64,000 bases of DNA from CAVXDY01 sp963760715. Its GTDB lineage: Bacteria > Actinomycetota > Thermoleophilia > Miltoncostaeales > Miltoncostaeaceae. The position numbers and the translations under genes are program-made. Location of the stretch: NCBI GenBank assembly GCA_963760715.1, contig CAVXDY010000007.1, positions 372,001-436,000 of the forward strand. Direction: 5' to 3'. Each line of letters starts with the position of its first letter. The stretch's first letter is position 1. Shown in pieces: positions 32,136 through 40,777 of the stretch. The notes under the pieces were generated by a model. The model saw only the letters and a list, made by a program, of their open reading frames with translations. It was not told where the DNA came from and searched no databases.

Positions 32136-34562
32136 TCAGGTCCGGCCCGCCGCGCCGGCCGGCGCACCCTCCAGGGCCACGTCGAGCACCTGCTCGATGC
32201 GATCGACGAGGACCACGCGGATCTCGTCGGAGAGGCCGGGCGGCAGGTCGGCGAGCTGGTCCTCGTTCAGCTTCGGCAGCACCACCGTCCCGATGCCCGC
32301 GCGGTGGGCGGCGAGCACCTTCTCCTTCACGCCGCCGATCGGGAGCACCTGGCCGGTGAGCGTGATCTCCCCGGTCATGGCCACGTCCTCGCTCACCGGG
32401 CGGCCGGAGAGGGCGGACACCAGCGCGGTCGCCATCGTCACGCCGGCCGACGGGCCGTCCTTGGGCACGGCCCCGGCGGGCACGTGCAGGTGGATGTCGT
32501 GGGTGGCGAAGAAGTCCTCGGGCAGCTCGAGGCCGAGATCCACGCCGCGGGCCCGGACGAACGAGAGGGCCGCCTGCGCCGACTCCTTCATGACGTCTCC
32601 GAGCTGTCCGGTCACGATCAGGCGCCCGCTGCCCGGCATGGCCTGGGCCTCGACGAAGAGGATCTCGCCCCCGGCGCCGGTCACCGCGAGGCCGGTGGCC
32701 ACCCCCGGCTCGCTCGTGCGGCGCTTCACCTCGTTGTGGATGCGCTCGGGCCCCAGGATCTCCCGGACGAGCGACGGGTCCACGACCACGGGGGCCTCGT
32801 CCCCCTCGGCCACCCGCACCGCGATGCGCCGGGCGATCGCCCCCAGACGGCGCTCGAGCTGCCGCACCCCGGCCTCCCGGGTGTACTCGCCGATCACGGT
32901 CCGGATGGCGTCGTCGGTCACCTCCAGCATCCCCTCGGGAAGCCCCGCCGCCGCGATCTGGCGGGGCAGGAGGAAGCGCCGGGCGATGTGGAGCTTCTCC
33001 TCCTCGGTGTAGCCCGAGAGCCGGATCACCTCCATCCGGTCGAGCAGCGCGGGCGGGATCGTGTCGAGCACGTTCCCCGTGCACAGGAACAGCACCCGCG
33101 ACAGGTCGAGGGGCAGGTCGAGGTAGTGGTCCCGGTAGGTCGCGTTCTGGGCCGGGTCCAGCACCTCGAGCATCGCCGAGGCGGGGTCGCCCCGGAAGTC
33201 GGAGCCCATCTTGTCGATCTCGTCCACCATGATCACCGGGTTCATGGCCCCGGCGTCGCGGATGGCGCGCACGATCGTGCCGGGCATCGCGCCCACGTAG
33301 GTGCGCCGGTGGCCGCGGATCTCCGCCTCGTCGCGCACCCCTCCCACCGAGATCCGGGCGAAGCGCCGCCCCAGGGTCCGCGCGATCGACTGGCCCAGCG
33401 ACGTCTTGCCGACCCCGGGGGGGCCCACGAAGCACAGGATCGGTCCCGCGGCGTCGCTCTTCAGCCGCGCGACGGCCAGGTGCTCGATGACGCGGTCCTT
33501 CACCTTCTGGATGTCGTAGTGGTCCTCGTCGAGCACGGCCCGGGCCCGCGTCAGGTCCAGGTCGTCCTCGGTGACCGTGTTCCAGGGCAGCGAGAGGATC
33601 CAGTCGAGGTAGGTCCTCACCACGCCGTACTCGGCCGACGCCTGGGGCAGGCGCTCGAGGCGCGACAGCTCGCGCTCGGCGGCCGTGCGCACCGGCCCGG
33701 GAGGGTCGGCATCGACGAGCTGGCCGCGGAGCTCCTCGATCTCGGCCTGCTCGTCGTCGCCCTCGCCCAGCTCCTCGCGGATCGCCTTGAGCTGCTGGCG
33801 CAGGAAGAACTCGCGCTGGCCCTTGTCGAGGTCGAGCCGGACGTCGCTCTGGATCTTGGCCCCCAGCTCCAGCAGCTCCAGCTCGCGCGTGGCGAGCACG
33901 GTCAGCCGGCGAAGGCGGGCCGCCAGGTCGGACTCCTCCAGCAGCTCCTGGCGCTCCTGGGTGGACAGCCTCATCGACGCGGCGATCACGTAGGAGAGGG
34001 TGGTGGGGTCCTCCATGTTCGCCACGGCGATCTGCAGCTCGTCGGGCAGGTGGGGAACCAGCTCGATCATGCGGCTGAAGATGCTCTGGAGGTTCCGCGT
34101 GAGCGCCTCGACCTCGGTGGTCCGCTCGGCGTGGTCGGGGACCTCCTGCACGTGCGCCACGAGGAAGGGCTCGGTCTGGGTGTAGGGGCCCAGCCGCACC
34201 CGGCGCAGGCCCTGGGCGAGGATGCGCACGGTGCCGTCCGGCACCCGCACCATGCGCTGCACCACGGCCACCGTGCCGATCTCGTGCAGCTGGTCGGGCC
34301 CGGGCGCGGAGACCTCGGGGTCCCTGCTCACCACCAGCGCCAGCAGGCGGTCGGGGCCGTTCAGGACCTCGTCGATGAGGCGGATGGAGCGCTCCTCGCC
34401 CACCGCCAGCGGCGCCACCGCCTCCGGGAAGACCACCGTCTCCTTCAGCGGCAGCACCGGCAGGGTCTCCGGGAGGGCCCCCTCCGGCTCCTCCGCCCGC
34501 TCCTCGACCTCGCCGCCCGGCGCGCGCGGGGTGGGGTCCTCGGTGCCCGTGTCGGTGGTCAC
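32136..34562 (-). CDS. lon: ATP-dependent Lon protease
   Basis: 808 residues, GTG start. The N-terminal LON substrate-binding domain (LPVLPLKETVVFPEAVAPL) is followed by coiled-coil, then the AAA+ module with Walker A GPPGVGKTS and Walker B VIMVDEIDKMG, and the peptidase domain with the Ser-Lys dyad at about S705 (DGPSAG) and K748 (GGVKEK). It is the soluble LonA type, degrading misfolded and short-lived regulatory proteins. The start overlaps the hsp20 stop by four bases, giving a heat-shock pair that is co-translated. Confidence 0.97.
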   Translation of the reverse strand: MTTDTGTEDPTPRAPGGEVEERAEEPEGALPETLPVLPLKETVVFPEAVAPLAVGEERSIRLIDEVLNGPDRLLALVVSRDPEVSAPGPDQLHEIGTVAVVQRMVRVPDGTVRILAQGLRRVRLGPYTQTEPFLVAHVQEVPDHAERTTEVEALTRNLQSIFSRMIELVPHLPDELQIAVANMEDPTTLSYVIAASMRLSTQERQELLEESDLAARLRRLTVLATRELELLELGAKIQSDVRLDLDKGQREFFLRQQLKAIREELGEGDDEQAEIEELRGQLVDADPPGPVRTAAERELSRLERLPQASAEYGVVRTYLDWILSLPWNTVTEDDLDLTRARAVLDEDHYDIQKVKDRVIEHLAVARLKSDAAGPILCFVGPPGVGKTSLGQSIARTLGRRFARISVGGVRDEAEIRGHRRTYVGAMPGTIVRAIRDAGAMNPVIMVDEIDKMGSDFRGDPASAMLEVLDPAQNATYRDHYLDLPLDLSRVLFLCTGNVLDTIPPALLDRMEVIRLSGYTEEEKLHIARRFLLPRQIAAAGLPEGMLEVTDDAIRTVIGEYTREAGVRQLERRLGAIARRIAVRVAEGDEAPVVVDPSLVREILGPERIHNEVKRRTSEPGVATGLAVTGAGGEILFVEAQAMPGSGRLIVTGQLGDVMKESAQAALSFVRARGVDLGLELPEDFFATHDIHLHVPAGAVPKDGPSAGVTMATALVSALSGRPVSEDVAMTGEITLTGQVLPIGGVKEKVLAAHRAGIGTVVLPKLNEDQLADLPPGLSDEIRVVLVDRIEQVLDVALEGAPAGAAGRT

Positions 34563-35068
34563 GGGGCCCGGACCGTGATCTCGACCCGCCGCAGCGGCGG
34601 CCGCGGTGCGAGCGGGAGCATGATCCGCAGGAGCCCGTCGGTGTACGTCGCCGTCGCCGTGGACGGGTCAACCGCCACGCCCAGGTGCAGGCGGCGCTCG
34701 AAGGGCCCCCACGCGATCTCGGCGTGCTGGTAGACGCGGCGGCCGTCGCCCGTTCGGCGCCGCTCGCCCCGCACGACGAGCAGATCCTCGTGCAGGGCCA
34801 CCTCCACCCGCGCCGGGTCCACCCCCGACACGTCCAGCTCCACGGTCAGGGTGGGCGGGTCGCCGTCGGCCACGTAGACGTCCACCGGCGCGCGGGCCTC
34901 GCCGGATCCCGCGTGGCGGCCGCCCGGGAAGAGCTCGGTGAACAGACGGTCAACGTCGTCGCGGAACACGGGGCTGCGATCGTACTCCAGCGGATCGGCC
35001 CCGGTCCGCCTGCGCGGCGCGCCCCCCCGCCTTGCCCACCCCGCCCGCGCCGGGGTAGCTTCGCCCAT
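34559..35068 (-). CDS. Hsp20/alpha-crystallin small heat-shock protein
   Basis: 169 residues from ATG 35068. The alpha-crystallin domain spans about 60-155 (VDVYVADGDPPTLTVELDVSG, VRGERRR, a GVAVDPSTATATYTDGLL hairpin) and ends with a short IxV-like ITVRAP tail. An alternative start at GTG 34969 has a TACGAT box 9 bases upstream and would remove an Arg-rich 33-residue leader. It holds unfolding proteins for refolding or for Lon, whose gene overlaps its stop codon. No CIRCE or HAIR element was recognised. Confidence 0.88.
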   Translation of the reverse strand: MGEATPARAGWARRGGAPRRRTGADPLEYDRSPVFRDDVDRLFTELFPGGRHAGSGEARAPVDVYVADGDPPTLTVELDVSGVDPARVEVALHEDLLVVRGERRRTGDGRRVYQHAEIAWGPFERRLHLGVAVDPSTATATYTDGLLRIMLPLAPRPPLRRVEITVRAP

Positions 35069-35092
35069 CCTGGGGCGATGGAGGGGGACGGC

Positions 35093-36487
35093 GTGAGGGC
35101 TCGGACGATCATCGGCGCGGCGGCCTGTCTGCTCATCACCCCGGTCGCGGCCCAGGCGGCCGGCTGGGTCCAGGTGACCGCCAAGGGCTCCAGCATCGAT
35201 CAGGTGGGCCTCCTGCGCACGGCCGACGGGAAGCTGCACGCGGCCTGGCACCGCGCCGTCACCCCCGAGACCGAGGACCTGCTCGACACGACCCTCTCCC
35301 CGAGCGGGAAGCTCCTCGGCACCGCGACGATCCAGTCCGGCTGGGCGGAGATCGCGAACCCGGCGCTCGTGCAGGGGCCCGAGGGCCTCCGCGCCTTCTG
35401 GGGCGGCATCCGCACCACCGACACCGCCGAGCCGAACCAGGAGCTGAACACCGCGCTCTCGGTGGACGGCGGGGCCACCTGGGGCCTCCAGACGGGCTCG
35501 GTCGTGCCGATCGGCGCGCAGGCCTACGGCAGCCCGGTCGCCGCGGCGACCCTGCCCGACGGCACCCCCCTCGAGGCCTGGGCCGGGACGCTCGGCACCT
35601 GGGTCCACGTGGGCCTGGTCCCCGACGCGCCCAACCACGACTTCCAGGCGCCCCTCGGCACCTACGGCTACGACACCGGCCTCGCCACCGACGCGGCCGG
35701 CCGCGCGGTCCTGGCCTGGTACTCCAACGCCACGGGACATCTCGGCGTGTACGCCCAGGACGTGGCGGCGGACGGGTCCCCCGTGGGCTCGGCCGTGAAC
35801 ATGCCGGGCACCGCCAACATGCAGGTCGGCCAGCTCGGCCGCACCCCGATCGTCGCCCGGGCGGGGGGCGGCTTCTACGTGGCGTACGCCACCGGCTACC
35901 CGACGCAGAAGCGGATCCGGATCTGGAGGGTCGGCGCCGCGGCCGCGCCCATCGTCGCGCGCACCCCCCGCGGCTCGTACGCCACCGTGGCCGCCGACGA
36001 CAACGGCCGGCTGTGGGTGGTCTGGGTCGACGACGACGGCGGGGACCCCCACGTCCTCGCCCGCCGCTCGAACCCCTCCGGCCGGGTCTTCGGGGAGACG
36101 GTCAACGCGGGCCGTGCGGGCAAGGCCTTCCAGGTCTACCACCTCGACGCGAGCGCGGCCGACGGGGCCCTCGACATCCTCGCGCGGTTCTCCGTCGGCA
36201 CCACCTCGGACGCGGCGACCTTCCACACGCGGGTGCTGCCCGGGCTCACCCTGAAATCCTCCCGCCTGCGGATCCCCGGCGACACGACGACCCCCGTGAC
36301 CTTCACGGTGCTCGACGCCGGCCAGCCGGTGAAGGGCGCCCGCGTGAGGGCGGCCGGGGAGTCGGACACGACCAACGCGAGCGGGAAGGTGACCCTCGAT
36401 CTCTCACCGGCGACCCGCCTCGTCACCGCGCGGGCGAGCTCCACGGGCTACGAGGGAGCGGATCAGGAGATCAAGGTGATCCGCTGA
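35093..36487 (+). CDS. secreted beta-propeller (sialidase/BNR-like) protein with Ig-like tail
   Basis: 464 residues from GTG 35093, 8 bases after GGAGG; ATG 35078 is in frame but spans the ribosome site. A signal peptide (RARTIIGAAACLLITPVAAQA) leads into repeated beta-strand modules with W-rich turns and Asp-box-like LSVDGGATWGL (about residue 125), as in six-bladed propellers. The last 85 residues form a carboxypeptidase-regulatory or Ig-like domain (PVTFTVLDAGQPVKGARV). No sialidase catalytic set is apparent. Its start is only 24 bases from the divergent hsp20 start. Function unknown, probably binding outside the cell. Confidence 0.78.
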   Translation: MRARTIIGAAACLLITPVAAQAAGWVQVTAKGSSIDQVGLLRTADGKLHAAWHRAVTPETEDLLDTTLSPSGKLLGTATIQSGWAEIANPALVQGPEGLRAFWGGIRTTDTAEPNQELNTALSVDGGATWGLQTGSVVPIGAQAYGSPVAAATLPDGTPLEAWAGTLGTWVHVGLVPDAPNHDFQAPLGTYGYDTGLATDAAGRAVLAWYSNATGHLGVYAQDVAADGSPVGSAVNMPGTANMQVGQLGRTPIVARAGGGFYVAYATGYPTQKRIRIWRVGAAAAPIVARTPRGSYATVAADDNGRLWVVWVDDDGGDPHVLARRSNPSGRVFGETVNAGRAGKAFQVYHLDASAADGALDILARFSVGTTSDAATFHTRVLPGLTLKSSRLRIPGDTTTPVTFTVLDAGQPVKGARVRAAGESDTTNASGKVTLDLSPATRLVTARASSTGYEGADQEIKVIR

Positions 36488-36506
36488 TCGGGCCGGCGGA
36501 CGCCGC

Positions 36507-36752
36507 TCAGTCGTCCCAGTCCGGCTCGCCGGCCAGGCGCGCGTAGGCGCGCCACTCGTCGATGACCCGGCGGGCGTCGCGCCGGCGCACCTCGGGGCGC
36601 GCGCGGGCCAGGAGCTCCAGCGCCAGGTCGTCGGCGCCCGCCGCCGGCGGCCGGCCCAGCTCGTTCAGCACCGCCCAGACCACGTCCTCGTCGAGGCGCG
36701 GCCGCTCGGAGAGGATGTAGTCGGCCGCCTCGCCGAGGTCGAGGTCGCTCAT
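36507..36752 (-). CDS. small hypothetical protein downstream of the acyl-CoA ligase
   Basis: 81 residues; the ATG overlaps the ligase stop by four bases. The sequence is helical and acidic (LGEAADYILSERPRLDEDVVWAVLNELG) with a basic RRRDARRVIDEWRAYARL helix near the end. No family is recognised. Coupling suggests a role with the ligase, perhaps as a subunit or regulator, but nothing in the sequence shows it. Confidence 0.75.
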   Translation of the reverse strand: MSDLDLGEAADYILSERPRLDEDVVWAVLNELGRPPAAGADDLALELLARARPEVRRRDARRVIDEWRAYARLAGEPDWDD

Positions 36753-38368
36753 CCGGGCGAGCGGTCGAAGGTGTCGGGGGTGATCCCGTCCTCGCGCAGC
36801 TCCACCTTGCGCACCCGCTCGGTGGGCGTCTTCGGCAGCGCGTCCATCACGCGCAGGTAGCGCGGCACCGCGAAGTAGGGCATCCGCTCGGTGCACCAGT
36901 CGAGCAGCTCGCCCAGGTCGGGCGCGCTCCCCTCGCGCAGCACCACGCACACCAGGATCTCGTCCTCGGACGAGGCGCCCTCGCCGGCCTTGACCCCCAC
37001 GGCGGCCGCCTCCACCACGTCGGCGTGGCCGGTCAGGACGGTCTCGACCTCCATCGAGCTGACGTTCTCGCCGCGCCGCCGGATGTAGTCCTTCACGCGG
37101 TCGAGGAAGTAGAGGTACCCGTCGGCGTCCATCATCCCCAGGTCGCCGGTGTGGAGCTTCAGGTTGCGGAAGTCCTCGGCGGTCTTCTCCGGCATGCCCG
37201 CGTAGGTCCGCATGACGATGTTGGGCATGCGCATGTCCACCACGATCTCGCCCGGGGTCAGGGGCGGGCGCGGCAGGTCGGTCCCGGGCTCCACCACCGT
37301 CACCTCGAAGCCGGGGGTGGCCACGCCGCAGCTGCCGGGCCGGGGGGGCGCGCCGGGCGGCTGGTAGGTGACCATGCCGGTCTCCGTGAGCCCGTAGCCC
37401 TCGATGAAGCGGATGCCGAAGCGCTCCTCGAAGTCGCGGTAGATGTCCTTCGGCGCCGGCATCGCCATGATCCGCCGCACGGAGTGGGCGCGCTCCATCG
37501 GGTCGGCCGGCGTGTTCCAGATGAAGTAGTTGATCGCGCTCACGGTGTTCAGGATCGTCGCCTGGGCGTCCACCACCTGCCCCCAGAAGCGCCCCGACGA
37601 GTAGCGCGGGACGAACGCGATGCGAGCGCCGGCGATCATCGCCGGGTAGGCGGCCAGCACCTGGGCGTTGGAGTGGAAGAGCGGCAGGCACGAGAAGAAG
37701 GTGTCCTCCTCGGTCACCTGGCAGACCTCGTTGTAGGTCCGGCCCGAGAAGTAGTCCGAGGCGTGCTGCTTGATCGCGCCCTTGGAGCGGCCCGTGGTGC
37801 CGGAGGTGAACATGACCCGGGCGTCGTCGGTCCACGACACCTCCACGCCCGGCTCCCCGTCGCCGCCGGCGAGCAGCGCCTCGAGCGGCTCCCAGGGCAG
37901 CGAGGGGTCCGGCCCGTCCCGCGGCCCCTCGGTGGCGTGCACGACCACGCGCTCCAGGTCCGCGACCTCCCCGGCCACCTGGTCCAGCATCCCCAGGTGG
38001 GTGTCGGCGATCACCAGGAAGCGCGAGCGGGGCAGGTTGATCACCCATGACAGGAAGCTGCCGCGGTAGGCGAGGTTGATCGGGCACTGGACGCCTCCCG
38101 CCTTCTGGATCCCGAACCACACCGCCAGGTTCTCCTCGCAGTTCGGCAGCATCGTGGAGACGGCCTCGCCGGGGCGGAGCCCGCGGGCGATCAGCGCGTT
38201 GGCCACCCGGTTGGCGCGCGCGTTCATCTCCCCGTAGCTCACCCAGGGGCCATCGCCCACGCGCAGGTAGTCGCGGTCGGGGTGCTCCTCGGCGCGCCGG
38301 CGCAGGAGGGCCGGGAGCACCCACCCGGTGGGGTCCTCGCGCCGGTACCAGTCGGACCATTCAGCCAT
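36749..38368 (-). CDS. acyl-CoA ligase, ANL superfamily (CaiC-like)
   Basis: 539 residues from ATG 38368. Adenylate-forming motifs are intact: MFTSGTTGRSKGAIKQ (A3), GYGLTETG (A5), HTGDLG (A7), DRVKDYIRRRGENVSSMEVE (A8) and the C-terminal PTERVRKVEL with the catalytic Lys. The enzyme activates a carboxylic acid to its AMP ester and then the CoA thioester in the cytosol. The overall pattern is nearest to crotonobetaine/carnitine-CoA or medium-chain acyl ligases, but the acid is not predictable. It is coupled to the 81-residue gene downstream. Confidence 0.9.
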   Translation of the reverse strand: MAEWSDWYRREDPTGWVLPALLRRRAEEHPDRDYLRVGDGPWVSYGEMNARANRVANALIARGLRPGEAVSTMLPNCEENLAVWFGIQKAGGVQCPINLAYRGSFLSWVINLPRSRFLVIADTHLGMLDQVAGEVADLERVVVHATEGPRDGPDPSLPWEPLEALLAGGDGEPGVEVSWTDDARVMFTSGTTGRSKGAIKQHASDYFSGRTYNEVCQVTEEDTFFSCLPLFHSNAQVLAAYPAMIAGARIAFVPRYSSGRFWGQVVDAQATILNTVSAINYFIWNTPADPMERAHSVRRIMAMPAPKDIYRDFEERFGIRFIEGYGLTETGMVTYQPPGAPPRPGSCGVATPGFEVTVVEPGTDLPRPPLTPGEIVVDMRMPNIVMRTYAGMPEKTAEDFRNLKLHTGDLGMMDADGYLYFLDRVKDYIRRRGENVSSMEVETVLTGHADVVEAAAVGVKAGEGASSEDEILVCVVLREGSAPDLGELLDWCTERMPYFAVPRYLRVMDALPKTPTERVRKVELREDGITPDTFDRSPG

Positions 38369-38454
38369 CCGGGGCCGGAGTAGACCACACCCGGGCGACG
38401 GCCATGACCCCGGGGGGTTAAGCCGGGACCCCTCGCGGCCGATCCATACACCAG

Positions 38455-38703
38455 ATGTCGGTCCGCCTCCTCCACGATCCCGAGTTGAACGCCGGCGCCC
38501 GCGCGAGCCTCGCCCACGGGATCGAGGCCATGGCGGCCCACACCGACGCCCCCCTTCGCGTGCGCGGCCACTCCAGCGGAGACGGCTACGAGGTCTTCGA
38601 CCTGCAGGAGGAGTTCGAGCTCGGCCCCCGCGGCCGCCGCTTCCTGCTCTCGGTCGACGCCGACCACGGCGAGATGCTGCTGCTGGCGGCGACGTCGTCA
38701 TGA
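38455..38703 (+). CDS. hypothetical protein, 82 residues
   Basis: A short acidic alpha/beta protein (MSVRLLHDPELNAGARASL... ending LLAATSS). Not recognised. Its stop overlaps the start of the next small gene (ATGA), so the two form a coupled pair. The gene is divergent from the acyl-CoA ligase across 86 bases. Confidence 0.6.
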   Translation: MSVRLLHDPELNAGARASLAHGIEAMAAHTDAPLRVRGHSSGDGYEVFDLQEEFELGPRGRRFLLSVDADHGEMLLLAATSS

Positions 38704-38978
38704 GGATGCGCACCGCCGAGCCCACGGTCGACGCGGTGCAGACCCTGTGCCAGCGCGTCCGCTCGGCCGGTTCGCCCAACGCGCGGGCCCGCCCGCCGCT
38801 CGTCACCGAGTACCGCCGCCTCGCCGAGACGCTCGGCGTGGTCCCGCTCTCGGTCGAGACCGGGATCGACCTTCAGCGCGCCGCCGCGGGCCTGCTTCGC
38901 GCCGCGGCCCGGGCCGAGGCCGTGGCCGCGCAGTCGCCCTCCGCGCGCCTCCGCAGGGCCGGCCGCCACACCGTCTGA
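38700..38978 (+). CDS. hypothetical protein, 92 residues
   Basis: Helical, Arg/Ala-rich protein with ATG overlapping the preceding stop. No family is recognised. It ends 83 bases before rpmG, with a probable rpmG promoter (TACCCT at 39019) in between. Confidence 0.55.
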   Translation: MRMRTAEPTVDAVQTLCQRVRSAGSPNARARPPLVTEYRRLAETLGVVPLSVETGIDLQRAAAGLLRAAARAEAVAAQSPSARLRRAGRHTV

Positions 38979-39018
38979 GAGCCCCGCCCGGACCCCCGGG
39001 ACGGCGGAGGGCGTGTGG

Positions 39019-39024
39019 TACCCT
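39019..39024 (+). promoter_or_regulatory. putative -10 box of the rpmG-secE-nusG transcript
   Basis: TACCCT inside GTGTGGTACCCTG, 37 bases before the rpmG GTG. The same GTGNTACC pattern occurs before rpsL and rpoB. A -35 element is not obvious. Confidence 0.4.
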
Positions 39025-39060
39025 GCACGTCGCTCGCCCCCGGACGGAAGGCTGCCACCT

Positions 39061-39222
39061 GTGGCGACAGGTCAGCGCATCGGAGTGACGATGGCTTGCG
39101 AGGAATGCAAGCGTCGGAACTACCAGACCATGAAGAGCAGGCGGAACACCCCGGACCGGATCGAGTTCCGGAAATTCTGCCGATGGTGCGGACGCCACAC
39201 GCCGCACAAGGAGACCCGTTAA
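39061..39222 (+). CDS. rpmG: 50S ribosomal protein L33
   Basis: 53 residues from GTG 39061, which has GGAAGG upstream and gives the expected N-terminus (ATGQRIGVTMACEECK). The downstream ATG would remove conserved residues. Two CxxC pairs, CEEC and CRWC, form the zinc-ribbon of the C+ type L33. It sits before tRNA-Trp, secE and nusG, its usual place in actinobacteria. Confidence 0.95.
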   Translation: MATGQRIGVTMACEECKRRNYQTMKSRRNTPDRIEFRKFCRWCGRHTPHKETR

Positions 39223-39251
39223 GCGACCCTGGTCGCCCGGGCCTCCCGCGA

Positions 39252-39324
39252 AGGGTCGTAGCTCAACTGGTAGAGCACCGGTCTCCAAAACCGGGGGTTG
39301 GGGGTTCGAGTCCCTCCGGCCCTG
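39252..39324 (+). tRNA. trnW: tRNA-Trp (anticodon CCA)
   Basis: The acceptor stem AGGGTCG pairs with CGGCCCT. The D-loop contains GCTCAACTGGTAGAGC, the anticodon loop is CTCCAAA with CCA at 39285-39287, and the T-loop is GGTTCGAGTCC. The 3' CCA is not encoded. The rpmG-trnW-secE-nusG order is standard. Confidence 0.97.
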
Positions 39325-39351
39325 TCGTCCACAACAGGTGATCACGAGCTG

Positions 39352-39732
39352 ATGGCGCGAATCCGACCCGCGAAGGGGCAGGAACGAGGCGGCGATGGCG
39401 GGACGCCCAACCCGCCGGCGCCCGCCAACGCCCGCGTGCCCAAGCCCCGCCGGGCCGAGAAGCCCGTCCAGAGCCCGCGCCCCACGCCGCCCTCCGGCGG
39501 CCGACGGCGCCCGCAGGAGAAGGCCGGCACGGTCACCAAGGCCGTCCAGCGCGAGCGCCGCGGGTCCCGCTTCCTCCGCGAGGTCATCGTGGAGCTGCGC
39601 AAGGTCAGCTGGCCCACGCGCACCCAGCTCATCCAGTCCACCGCGGTCGTCATCGTGGTCGTGGCCATCGTCTCCGTCTATCTGTGGGTGGTGGATTCGA
39701 TCTTCCAGCGCTTCGTCAACACGATCTTCTAG
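39352..39732 (+). CDS. secE: preprotein translocase subunit SecE
   Basis: 126 residues from ATG 39352. A long Pro/Arg-rich disordered N-terminal tail (about 1-65) precedes the conserved SecE core: FLREVIVELRKVSWPTRTQL amphipathic helix and one membrane helix (about 98-118). SecE clamps the SecY channel in the inner membrane. The extended tail is common in actinobacterial SecE. Confidence 0.95.
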   Translation: MARIRPAKGQERGGDGGTPNPPAPANARVPKPRRAEKPVQSPRPTPPSGGRRRPQEKAGTVTKAVQRERRGSRFLREVIVELRKVSWPTRTQLIQSTAVVIVVVAIVSVYLWVVDSIFQRFVNTIF

Positions 39733-39740
39733 GAGCGCCT

Positions 39741-40274
39741 GTGTTCCGCTGGTACGTCATCAACACCTATTCCGGCCATGAGAAGAAGGTCAAGGCCAAC
39801 CTCGAGCACCGGCTCGTCTCCCTGGGGCAGCGCGAGCGCGTGCGCCAGGTGGTCATCCCCACCGAGCAGGTGGTGGAGACCAAGGACGGCCAGAAGGTGC
39901 AGACCGAGAAGCGGCGCCTTCCGGGCTACGTCCTCGTCAACATGGACATGACGCCCGACACGCTCTGGCTGGTCAAGAACACCCCCGGGGTCACCGGCTT
40001 CGTGGGCGGCGGCGGGCGCGAGAACGAGCCCGTGCCGCTGACGCAGGCCGAGGTCGACCGGCTGCTCAACGTGGCCACCGAGGTGCGCCCCAAGGTGCGC
40101 GCCGACTACGTGGTCGGCGAGAGCGTGAAGGTCATCGCCGGTCCCCTGTCGGACTTCACCGGCGAGATCGCAGAGATCAACTCCGAGCAGGGCAGGCTGA
40201 AGGTGCTGGTCAGCATCTTCGGGCGCGAGACGCCGGCCGAGCTCTCGTTCGACCAGGTCAAGAAGCTCACGTAG
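39741..40274 (+). CDS. nusG: transcription termination/antitermination factor NusG
   Basis: 177 residues from GTG 39741, 6 bases after AGGAG. The NGN domain starts FRWYVINTYSGHEKKVK and includes RLPGYVLV. The C-terminal KOW motif is VGESVKVIAGPLSDFTGEI. NusG binds the RNA polymerase clamp and links it to Rho or to ribosomes. It is followed by rplK as in most bacteria. Confidence 0.97.
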   Translation: MFRWYVINTYSGHEKKVKANLEHRLVSLGQRERVRQVVIPTEQVVETKDGQKVQTEKRRLPGYVLVNMDMTPDTLWLVKNTPGVTGFVGGGGRENEPVPLTQAEVDRLLNVATEVRPKVRADYVVGESVKVIAGPLSDFTGEIAEINSEQGRLKVLVSIFGRETPAELSFDQVKKLT

Positions 40275-40337
40275 CCTTCACGGAGGCGCGGTCTTCCCGC
40301 ACGGCAACCCGGGGCACGCCCCGCGATCGAGGACGTC

Positions 40338-40766
40338 ATGGCGAAGAAGGTCCTGCAGGTCATCAAGCTCCAGATCCCGGCCGGTCAGGCGTCGCCCGCC
40401 CCTCCGGTGGGTCCCGCCCTGGGCGGCGCGAGCATCAACATCATGGAGTTCTGCAAGGCGTTCAACGCGCAGACCCAGGCGGGCAACGGGACCATCACCC
40501 CGGTGGAGGTGACGGTCTTCGAGGACCGGTCGTTCACCTTCATCACGAAGGTCCCCCCGGCGGCGGTCCTCATCCGCCAGGCCCTCGGCATCGACAAGGG
40601 CAGCGCCGAGCCGCACAAGGAGAAGGTGGCGAACCTGACGCGCGCGCAGCTGCGGCAGATCGCCGAGACGAAGCTCCCCGACCTCAACGCGAACAGCGTG
40701 GAGTCGGCCATGACGATCATCGCGGGGACGGCGCGTAGTATGGGCGTGACCGTCGACGCGGAGTAG
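40338..40766 (+). CDS. rplK: 50S ribosomal protein L11
   Basis: 142 residues, full length. The conserved N-terminal QIPAGQASPAPPVGPALGG loop and C-terminal rRNA-binding segment ending GTARSMGVTV are present. It forms the GTPase-associated centre of the 50S subunit together with L10 and L12, encoded just downstream. rplA follows after 11 bases with a strong GGAGGAGG. Confidence 0.98.
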   Translation: MAKKVLQVIKLQIPAGQASPAPPVGPALGGASINIMEFCKAFNAQTQAGNGTITPVEVTVFEDRSFTFITKVPPAAVLIRQALGIDKGSAEPHKEKVANLTRAQLRQIAETKLPDLNANSVESAMTIIAGTARSMGVTVDAE

Positions 40767-40777
40767 GAGGAGGCGCG

